A stretch of 64,000 bases of DNA from Archangium violaceum (GTDB lineage Bacteria; Myxococcota; Myxococcia; Myxococcales; Myxococcaceae). The notes below the pieces were generated by a model, which did no database searches, was not told the DNA's origin, and was given only the letters and a program-made list of their open reading frames with translations. Below are positions 25,846 to 32,550 of this stretch, piece by piece; the stretch's first letter is position 1; each line of letters starts with the position of its first letter. The translations under genes and the position numbers were made by a program. The stretch lies in assembly GCF_016887565.1 (NCBI RefSeq), contig NZ_CP069396.1, positions 248,001 to 312,000 on the forward strand. Direction: 5' to 3'.

Positions 25846-26967
25846 ATGCTGCATCCGCTGGTGGCGCTGCTGGCCGTGGTCAGCCTCGGCACGGCAGGGG
25901 GAGCGACGGAACAGTCTCACGGCCCGAGCGAGACCGGGGCGGGGGGGAGCGTCGTCCAGTCGCCCCGGGACGAGCTGACACGCCTGCGCGAGGAGAAGCG
26001 TCGGCTCCACCAGCGCTTGAGCGAGCTGCGCGCGGAGGAGGGGCGCCACCAGGAGGACTCGGAGCATGCCACGGGCGGCGCGGGCGAGGCGGGTGAGCCC
26101 GAGGCCCCGGCTTCCTCCGAGCAGGCGGCTCCACCCTCCGCGGTTCCACCCTCCCAGGAGCAAGCGGTGTCCGAGGAGCTCCGCGCGTTGCGCCAGGAGG
26201 TGGCGGAGCTGCGCCAGGCGGTGATGTCGGCCGAGGCCCGCTTCGCCAGGCCCGTGGAGCCCGTGAAGCCCCCGGAGGCGAAGTCCGAGCCCGAGCCCCC
26301 CTCCGAGCGCGAGGCGGCGTTGGACCTGCTGCGCAACTCGGAGGTACTGACGGTGCAGAACGCCAGCCCCCTCGAGCGCCAGGTGATGGGCGAGGTGATG
26401 GTGGCCAACCGGACGCAGACGGGGGAGGTGGGCTTCGTCCTGGAGCCGCGGGTGCGGGTGGGCACACCGTGGAAGGTGGAGTTCGGCGCGGGCGCGCAGT
26501 TGCAGAACCTCGCGGGCGAGCAGGAGGGCACCACGGGCGCGGTGGAGGCGTACGCCCTGGGCCAGCTCGTCGAGGAGAAGCGGGCGGTGCCCCAGGTGGC
26601 GCTGCTCGGCGAGGTGACGAGCCCGCAGGGGGACGAGGGCGTGAGCGCGGAGGCGCGGGTGCTGGCGACGAAGACGTTCGGCCAGACGCGGCTGCACGGC
26701 AACGTGGGGTACCGGGCGAGCCAGGACTCGCCGGACGATTACCTGCTGGGGCTCGCGGCGGACCACCCGATCGGGGACCGGCTGCTGCTCCAGGGGGATG
26801 CGTATTACGTCAATCCCCTGGGGGACGAGGAGGCCTCGGTGAACGCGAGCGTGGGCACGGGTGTGCGGGTGGGCTCGTCGTTCGTGGTGACGGGGGCGGT
26901 GGGGGTGAACGCGACGGCCGCGGACGTGGCACCCCGGCTGCTGTTCGGGGTGATCGGCCGCATCTGA
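25846..26967 (+). CDS. coiled-coil periplasmic/outer-membrane barrel protein
   Basis: A 373-residue exported protein. A signal peptide at 1-21 (MLHPLVALLAVVSLGTAGGA) is followed by a coiled coil (DELTRLREEKRRLHQRLSEL), an acidic Pro-rich linker and a second coiled coil near 110-135. The C-terminal 180 residues alternate hydrophobic and polar residues (VGFVLEPRVRVGTPWKVEFGAGAQL, LHGNVGYRASQD, ASVNASVGTGVRVGSSFVVTGAVGV), like a small outer-membrane beta-barrel. The start at 25846 is set by GGGAGG six bases upstream. It is the first gene of a three-gene set with 26977 and 27190. The function is unknown; an envelope-spanning role is inferred. Confidence 0.72.
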   Translation: MLHPLVALLAVVSLGTAGGATEQSHGPSETGAGGSVVQSPRDELTRLREEKRRLHQRLSELRAEEGRHQEDSEHATGGAGEAGEPEAPASSEQAAPPSAVPPSQEQAVSEELRALRQEVAELRQAVMSAEARFARPVEPVKPPEAKSEPEPPSEREAALDLLRNSEVLTVQNASPLERQVMGEVMVANRTQTGEVGFVLEPRVRVGTPWKVEFGAGAQLQNLAGEQEGTTGAVEAYALGQLVEEKRAVPQVALLGEVTSPQGDEGVSAEARVLATKTFGQTRLHGNVGYRASQDSPDDYLLGLAADHPIGDRLLLQGDAYYVNPLGDEEASVNASVGTGVRVGSSFVVTGAVGVNATAADVAPRLLFGVIGRI

Positions 26968-26976
26968 GGAGGCGCC

Positions 26977-27150
26977 ATGCCGATTCTCTACCTGTTGCTG
27001 GGACTGGGGCTGCTGGCCTTGTGGGTCGTCGCCCTGGTGCAGGGTGGGGTGGTGGGGTGGTTCCTCTGGTTGACCTTCGGGGTGGCGGTGGGCGTGGTGC
27101 TGCTGGCCATCCTTCATTTCGCCTACGAGCGGAGGCGCGAGGTGACGTGA
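26977..27150 (+). CDS. 57-residue two-helix membrane protein
   Basis: A small protein with two predicted membrane helices (ILYLLLGLGLLALWVVALVQ and WFLWLTFGVAVGVVLLAILH) and a positively charged C-terminus (YERRREVT). GAGGAGG lies just upstream of the ATG at 26977, and the gene starts nine bases after the stop of the coiled-coil barrel gene, so it is surely translated from the same message. The family is not recognised. It resembles small lipid- or holin-associated membrane proteins. Confidence 0.7.
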   Translation: MPILYLLLGLGLLALWVVALVQGGVVGWFLWLTFGVAVGVVLLAILHFAYERRREVT

Positions 27151-27189
27151 GCCGGGCCGCGTGCGGCGGTGGTCGAGAGGAGGCAGGCC

Positions 27190-27591
27190 GTGGAGAGCTG
27201 GAAGAGTCCCGAGGCGGGCATGTCGACGAACGAGCTCGTCCGCCGGGCGATGTACGAGGCGCGATTGCTGGCGAAGGCGGAGCTGCTGCACGCGAAGGTG
27301 GAGCTCACGAAGGAGGCGCGCGCGGCGCGCTTCTCGGGGGTGTTCCTGGGCGGAGCGGCGGCCCTGTCGGTGGTGGGCCTGGCGCTGCTCTTCACGGCGG
27401 GCGCGGCGGCGCTGGCCCTGCCGCTCTGGGCGGGGGCGCTCCTCGCCGCGGGTGTGGTCTTCGTGCTCGCGGCCCTCTGCGCGGCCATCGGCTGGGTGAA
27501 GCTGCCGAAGAAGCCCATGCGGCACACGCTCGAGCGCCTGTCGATGGACCTGGAGGAGATTCGCCAACACGTCGAGCGCACCCGGCACTGA
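27190..27591 (+). CDS. holin-like membrane protein (phage holin superfamily III type)
   Basis: A 133-residue protein with an amphipathic N-terminal helix (ELVRRAMYEARLLAKAELLHAKVEL), two membrane helices (FLGGAAALSVVGLALLFTAG, LAAGVVFVLAALCAAIGWV) and a charged tail. This is the layout of the holin-like family common in non-phage chromosomes of myxobacteria and actinobacteria, where it is probably a membrane-stress or envelope protein rather than a lysis factor. The start at GTG 27190 is chosen because AGGAGG lies seven bases upstream; GTG at 27169 lacks a site. It is the third gene of the set beginning at 25846. Confidence 0.75.
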   Translation: MESWKSPEAGMSTNELVRRAMYEARLLAKAELLHAKVELTKEARAARFSGVFLGGAAALSVVGLALLFTAGAAALALPLWAGALLAAGVVFVLAALCAAIGWVKLPKKPMRHTLERLSMDLEEIRQHVERTRH

Positions 27592-27700
27592 GGCACCCGG
27601 GAGCATCCGGTGCTGGCACGGCCCCGAGCCGGGCCGCTAGGGTCTCGCGTGCAGGGGGGAGCCATCGGGGCTCCCGCGGACATCTCCGGAGACACTGACG

Positions 27701-28951
27701 ATGCGGCTGCGCGCGATGCTTCTGCTGGGCCTGCTGACCGGCTGTGCCACCACGGCCTCCTCCAGGTCCGAGGCTCCCTCCGGGGCCTCCGCTCCGGCAC
27801 GGGCCCCGTCCGCCGCCGGGCCGAAGCTCGATTTCAAGGCGCTCTCGGCGCGCGAGCTGGCTCCCCTGTCCAGGCAGCAGGTGTCCGCGCCGGATGGCTC
27901 CTTCACCGGCGAGGTGGAGACGGCGGGCACTCCCACCTTCCAGCAGCAGCAGGGCTTCCTCGTGCTCAGCGTGCCGCTCGGCACCCGGAGCCCGCTCACC
28001 TGCTTCATCTACTCCGAGCCCCTGGACGCGGGCGCGGCCATCCACCGGTTGCTGTCCATGGTGGGCCAGCACACGGACCTTCAGCTCGCGCGCGCCACGG
28101 ACGTGCGGCTCATCGGTGACGCCCCCGCCGTGTTCGCCGAGGCGCAGTACCTCGTGGACACGCCCCAGGGGAAGGCCGTGGGCCAGGCCAAGCTGATGGT
28201 GCACGTGGACGACCAGGTGCCGCTGGTGTGCTCGCACGACGAGCTGGGCTATTCGGAGAGCTTCGAGCGCATCACCAGTGCGCTGGCCAGCTCGCTCACG
28301 AGCTCCACCGCCGGCAAGCGGAAGGCCTCGCGCTACTCCGAGTTCCACCTCGTCCGCGTGGAGGGCCGTCCGGTGGGGTTCGAGAAGCGCGCCGTCCGCG
28401 ACTCGGCGGGGGGCGCGAAGCTCACCGAGGTGGAGACGAGCCTGCTGCTGCCGCGCACGGCTCGCGAGCTGATGGTGCAGGACACCGTCTCCACGGAGCT
28501 GACGGACAAGGACGGCAGGCTGGTGGCGCGCGACTACGCCCGCTCCACCAACGGCGAGCTCGACATCCAGATGTCGCTCGAGCAGGTGGGCGGGCGCGAG
28601 TACCACTACGAGGGCAAGCACAGCGGCAAGGAGCTGAGCGGCAACTTCACCGTGAAGACGGACCTGTCCACGAGCCCGTCCACCGCGCGGCTGGTGCGCG
28701 AGCAGCTGCTATCGGGCAGGAAGAAGGAGCTGACGCTGCGGGTCTACGACCCCGCGGCCAACCCCATCGCGCCGGTGGACCAGGTGTTGAGCAGGGAGTC
28801 GGACAAGGGCCGCGAGCTGAAGATGAAGATGGGTCCCCTCGAGGCCACCCTCACCGTGGACGTCCAGGGCCTGGTGGAGAAGGCCGAGCTGCCCTTCACG
28901 GGAGACCTGCGGATGGTGCAGGAGCGCGTGAGTGTGAGCGGCTCGCCCTGA
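27701..28951 (+). CDS. lipoprotein of unknown function
   Basis: A 416-residue lipoprotein (MRLRAMLLLGLLTGCA), then a Ser/Ala/Pro linker to about 45. The mature protein appears alpha/beta with strands such as LVLSVPLGTRSPLTCFIYSEPLDAG, ELMVQDTVSTELTDKDGRLVARDY and EYHYEGKHSGKELSGNF. No motif tied to a known enzyme was seen. GGAG at nine bases precedes the ATG. It stands alone, 109 bases behind the holin-like gene and 104 bases before the EamA gene. Confidence 0.7.
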   Translation: MRLRAMLLLGLLTGCATTASSRSEAPSGASAPARAPSAAGPKLDFKALSARELAPLSRQQVSAPDGSFTGEVETAGTPTFQQQQGFLVLSVPLGTRSPLTCFIYSEPLDAGAAIHRLLSMVGQHTDLQLARATDVRLIGDAPAVFAEAQYLVDTPQGKAVGQAKLMVHVDDQVPLVCSHDELGYSESFERITSALASSLTSSTAGKRKASRYSEFHLVRVEGRPVGFEKRAVRDSAGGAKLTEVETSLLLPRTARELMVQDTVSTELTDKDGRLVARDYARSTNGELDIQMSLEQVGGREYHYEGKHSGKELSGNFTVKTDLSTSPSTARLVREQLLSGRKKELTLRVYDPAANPIAPVDQVLSRESDKGRELKMKMGPLEATLTVDVQGLVEKAELPFTGDLRMVQERVSVSGSP

Positions 28952-29055
28952 CGGGCTCCCGCTTCTCGGCCCTCCAAGACATTCGAATCGGGGCGGTGGC
29001 TCCTTGAACGCGCGGTCCATGGCGGCGGGAGGTTTCGCGTGGTACTGGCGCCGCC

Positions 29056-30024
29056 ATGTCCGCTTCCGGGGCCTCGCGTGCCCGCCTGCTGTTCGCCTAC
29101 ATCGCCTGCTTCGTCCTCTGGGGCTCCACCTGGTCCGTGGTGAAGGTGGGACTCGCGGACCTGCCACCGCTGCGCTTCGCTGGCACGCGCATGCTGCTCG
29201 CCGGCCTGGTGCTGGTGCCCTTCAGCGGTCTGCGCCGCTTCAGGCCCGATGCCCGGACGTGGTGGATGCTGGTGGGCGTGGGCGTGCTTCAGATCGCCCT
29301 CCCCTACGGGCTGCTCTTCGTGGCGCAGCAGTGGATTCCCTCCAGCTGGTCCGCGCTCCTCTTCTCCACCTATGCGGTGTGGCTGCTGCTGGTGGGCCGG
29401 CTGCTGTTGCCCGACCAGCCGCTCACGCCGCTCAAGCTCGGCTCCGCGGCACTGGGGCTCGCTGGCATCGTCGCGCTCCAGTACGAGCACCTGCGCGGCC
29501 TCGGCTTCTCCGGCCTGGTGGTGGTCGGGTGCGTGCTCACGCTGCTGGCCACCGTCTCCATCTCCGTGGCCAACGTGCTCGTCCGGCGCTCCCTGGCGCA
29601 CGTGTCCACCAGCCTGTCCGTGTGCGTGCAGACGCTCAGCAGCTCCGTGCTGCTGCTCGGCGCCTCGTTCGCCTTCGAGTCCCACCTGCCCGGCCACTGG
29701 ACGCCTCGCGCCGTGCTCGCCATCGTCTACCTGGCGGTGGGCGCCACCGCCCTCACCTACCAGCTCCTCTTCTGGCTGCTGCAGCGCGTGCCGCTCGCCG
29801 TCATCGGCGCCATGCCCCTGCTGGACACGCTCGTGGCCGTGTTCCTCGGTGTGCTGATGCTCGGCGAGCGCGTGGACTCCTCGCTGCTGGTGGGCGGTGC
29901 GCTCATCCTCGCCAGCGCGGCCCTGGCCAACCTCGCGCCCTCCTCGTCCACTCCGCCTTCCGACGCGGCCCCCGGGACGCCCCGCTCCGAGCCCCTGGCT
30001 CCCTCTCCCCGCGAGGCGACCTGA
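29056..30024 (+). CDS. EamA/DMT-family transporter
   Basis: A 322-residue drug/metabolite-transporter protein with ten predicted membrane helices in two EamA repeats. The first begins FAYIACFVLWGSTWSVVKVGL and includes PLRFAGTRMLLAGLVLVPF; the second ends PLLDTLVAVFLGVLMLGERV. These proteins usually export amino acids, sugars or other metabolites; the substrate is unknown. A Ser/Pro-rich C-terminal tail of about 30 residues is unusual. No ribosome site of note precedes ATG 29056. Confidence 0.88.
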   Translation: MSASGASRARLLFAYIACFVLWGSTWSVVKVGLADLPPLRFAGTRMLLAGLVLVPFSGLRRFRPDARTWWMLVGVGVLQIALPYGLLFVAQQWIPSSWSALLFSTYAVWLLLVGRLLLPDQPLTPLKLGSAALGLAGIVALQYEHLRGLGFSGLVVVGCVLTLLATVSISVANVLVRRSLAHVSTSLSVCVQTLSSSVLLLGASFAFESHLPGHWTPRAVLAIVYLAVGATALTYQLLFWLLQRVPLAVIGAMPLLDTLVAVFLGVLMLGERVDSSLLVGGALILASAALANLAPSSSTPPSDAAPGTPRSEPLAPSPREAT

Positions 30025-30146
30025 GGCTCGCCGCTCTCCCGCGCCTCCCACCCGGGCCGGGGCTCGGCTAGCGTTGTCCTCATCGAGCGGGAGGGGGCGA
30101 CGGCGATGGGCCGAGGTGCTCGACGTCCGTCGTCAGGAGCGAGTGG

Positions 30147-31364
30147 ATGGGTCACGACATCCGTAGGTGTGGTGCCAACCGGTGGTGGATCGACGACGCG
30201 AGGCTGCACGTGCGGCGCGAGCGCGGGGTGAAGCGGGTCCTGAAGGGAGTGGCGGCCCTGGCGTTGTCCGCGGGGCTGTCGTTGTTCCTGGTGAAGGCAG
30301 GCTCGTGGGATCCGCAGGGGCTCCTCGCCGTGGCGCTCTCGCTCGCCTACGGGCTCCAGAGGGCGCTGGGGGTCTGGGAGGTGTCGCTGGACCGGGTGCG
30401 CGGGAAGGTGTCCTGGGTGTGGGGACTTGGGGTGCCCATGTTGCGGTGGTCGCGGCGAGTGGCGGACTTCGACCGGGTGCGGCTCTTCACCCAGGAGCAG
30501 TCGCCAGCGCGCGACGTCCGGCTCATCGGGCCGGGCAGGGACCAGCTGGTGGCCAGGGGCGCGGACCCCGACGAGGTGTTCGCGCTGGCCGAGGCCGTGG
30601 TCCGCCACGTCCGTCTGGGATTGCAGGTGGGCACCGGGCGCGTGCGTCCACCCGGTGAGCTGGATTCACCCGAGCGTGCACGGGCCCTGGCGCAGCTGAG
30701 CGCCCGTCTTCAGGGCGTGGGGGAGGGCTCCGCGCTGGAGGCCTCGCGGTCCGAGCCCATCGAGGTGCCCGAGCCTCCGCCGGGCTGCCGTGTCCGGGTC
30801 CACGAGGAGGACGGACAGTGGCGGTTGATTCTGCCCGAGCCCGGTTGGGTGAATGGATTCCGCTTCCAGTTCGGTATGGGCGTCGTGACGCTGATGCTGA
30901 CGCTGGGCGCGGGAGGCTACCTGCTCTCGCTGACCCTGGAGACGGTGTCCCTCCTCATGGTGATGCCCTTCGTGCTGGTGCTCGGCCTGTTCGGAGCCCG
31001 CTTCATGTGGAAGGCGATGATGGGGGCCATCACCACCTGTCATCTCTCCGTGTCACGGCCGGGCCTGGCGGTGGAGCGCTCCACGAGCGGGCTTACTCAA
31101 CCCCTCCGGATTCCGGCGCAGCTCATCCGGGACGTCGACGTGCGAGACCACTCGGAGGGGGCTCCGCTCATGAATCTCTTCGATCCTTCCACCTGCCCCA
31201 TGCTCATCATCGACCGGTACGACGGGAAGCAGCTCACGTTGGGGGCGGGGCTGCCGCGAGAGGAGCTGGAGTGGGCGGCGGCGCTGGTGCGCCAGCGGCT
31301 CGCCAGGGAGGCGGAGGCGCGGCGCCAGGAGTCACTCCCGGAGAAGGCGGCGCGCGGGAAGTAG
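30147..31364 (+). CDS. membrane protein of unknown function
   Basis: A 405-residue protein with four likely membrane helices in two pairs: near 28-65 (VAALALSAGLSLFLV, LLAVALSLAYGLQRA) and near 245-290 (GMGVVTLMLTLGAGGYLLSL, LLMVMPFVLVLGLFGARFMW). The pairs are separated by a soluble domain of about 170 residues (FDRVRLFTQEQSPARDVRLIG). The C-terminal domain again has PH-like strands (HLSVSRPGLAVERS, PMLIIDRYDGKQLTLGAGL). The two halves are similar in layout, suggesting internal duplication. AGGAG seven bases upstream supports the start. The stop is nine bases from the convergent oxidase gene's stop. Confidence 0.65.
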   Translation: MGHDIRRCGANRWWIDDARLHVRRERGVKRVLKGVAALALSAGLSLFLVKAGSWDPQGLLAVALSLAYGLQRALGVWEVSLDRVRGKVSWVWGLGVPMLRWSRRVADFDRVRLFTQEQSPARDVRLIGPGRDQLVARGADPDEVFALAEAVVRHVRLGLQVGTGRVRPPGELDSPERARALAQLSARLQGVGEGSALEASRSEPIEVPEPPPGCRVRVHEEDGQWRLILPEPGWVNGFRFQFGMGVVTLMLTLGAGGYLLSLTLETVSLLMVMPFVLVLGLFGARFMWKAMMGAITTCHLSVSRPGLAVERSTSGLTQPLRIPAQLIRDVDVRDHSEGAPLMNLFDPSTCPMLIIDRYDGKQLTLGAGLPREELEWAAALVRQRLAREAEARRQESLPEKAARGK

Positions 31365-31372
31365 GGAGGCGC

Positions 31373-32407
31373 TCAGGGCCGGCGAGGGGCGAGCAGGTCG
31401 GGGCCGACGTCGGAGAGGCGGGGCAGTCCGGCGAGGGCGAGCGCGTGGGAGGTGTCCTCGCGCAGGAAGTTGAGCACCTGGCGCACGCCGTCGGCGCCGT
31501 CGGTGGCGAGTCCCCAGAGGATGGGCCGGCCGAGCAGCACGGCGCGAGCACCGAGGGCCAGGGCGCGCAGCACGTCGCGGCCGGAGCGCACGCCGCCGTC
31601 GACGAGCACGGGGACGCGGCCCTCGGAGGCCTCGACGACCTCGGGGAGTGCGTCGGCGGTGGCGAGGGCGCCGTCGAGCTGCCGGCCGCCGTGGTTGGAG
31701 ACGATGAGGCCGGCGGCGCCGTGGTGGAGACACTCGCGGGCGTCATCGGCGCGCAGCACGCCCTTGACGAGCACGGGCAGGCCGGAGTCCTGACGCAGGC
31801 GATCGATGTCCGCGAAGGTGACATCGGGGGCCTGCTCGGCGAGTGAGCGGTGGGTGAGGCCCTCGAGGTTGGCGAGGAGATCCTCATCGGGGAGGAGGAG
31901 GGAGCAGTCCCCGCGGTTGCGGCGCTTGCGGCCGACGTAGGGGGTGTCCGCGGTGAGGACGAGGGCGCGGGCCCCGGCGGCGGTGGCACGCTGGACGAGG
32001 GAGCGGGTGAGGCCGCGGTCGCGGAAGACGTAGACCTGGAACCACCAGGGCCCGGCGTGGGAGGCGACGGTTTCGATGCGGCGGGAGGCTCGCGAGGAGA
32101 GGACGAGGAGGGAGCCGGCCTCGCGGGTACCGCGGGCGGTGGCGAGCTCGGCCTCGGGGTGCGCGAGCGAGTGGAAGGCGGTGGGCGCGACGAGGACGGG
32201 GGCGCGCAGTGGGGTGCCGAGCAGCTCGGTGGAGGTGTCGACGGAGGACACGTCGCGGAGCACGCGAGGGCGGAGGCGGAGCCGGGCCCATGCGGCGGAG
32301 TTGTCGGCGAGGGTGGATTCCTCGCCGGAGCCCCCGGCGAAGTAGTCATACACGGCCTGGGGCAGGCGCTCGCGAGCCAGGGCCTCCAGGGCGTCGTAGG
32401 GGAGCAT
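31373..32407 (-). CDS. FMN-dependent alpha-hydroxy-acid oxidase/dehydrogenase
   Basis: A 344-residue TIM-barrel flavoenzyme of the glycolate/lactate oxidase family, oxidising an L-2-hydroxy acid to the 2-oxo acid. The active-site set is visible: Tyr of DYFAGG near 22, FQVYVFRDR, LTADTP, the catalytic His-Arg motif SNHGGRQLDGA near 240, and the FMN-phosphate segment DGGVRSGRDVLRALALGA with GRP. Whether it uses oxygen or a quinone is not decidable. The start at 32407 is the only ATG compatible with the fold; the upstream in-frame extension to 32551 is non-homologous. It is divergent from the RCC1-MopE gene across 143 bases that hold a dyad. Confidence 0.9.
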   Translation of the reverse strand: MLPYDALEALARERLPQAVYDYFAGGSGEESTLADNSAAWARLRLRPRVLRDVSSVDTSTELLGTPLRAPVLVAPTAFHSLAHPEAELATARGTREAGSLLVLSSRASRRIETVASHAGPWWFQVYVFRDRGLTRSLVQRATAAGARALVLTADTPYVGRKRRNRGDCSLLLPDEDLLANLEGLTHRSLAEQAPDVTFADIDRLRQDSGLPVLVKGVLRADDARECLHHGAAGLIVSNHGGRQLDGALATADALPEVVEASEGRVPVLVDGGVRSGRDVLRALALGARAVLLGRPILWGLATDGADGVRQVLNFLREDTSHALALAGLPRLSDVGPDLLAPRRP

Positions 32408-32450
32408 GGCCTGGGAGCCTGTCACATTGTTGGCGCTGAAAGCAGCGCTG

Positions 32451-32465
32451 GACGTGCGGCACGTC
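32451..32465. promoter_or_regulatory. 15-bp perfect dyad in divergent promoter region
   Basis: GACGTGC-G-GCACGTC is a perfect palindrome in the 143 bases between the divergent oxidase and RCC1-MopE genes. A second, weaker pair (GCGCTG/CAGCGC) lies at 32433-32448. A TATAGG hexamer near 32512 could be a -10 box for the rightward gene. A shared operator is possible. Confidence 0.35.
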
Positions 32466-32550
32466 GTGCTCACTCGAAGGGAAATGGCTTTTGCCAGGAG
32501 TGAACGGTCTATAGGGTGGGCGGGATCTGTTCGAGGCAGAGGAGTGCGCA

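Noticed and set aside
27190-27591. Holin of a prophage
   Set aside because: No endolysin, capsid, tail or integrase gene is near; the holin-like family is common in non-phage operons.
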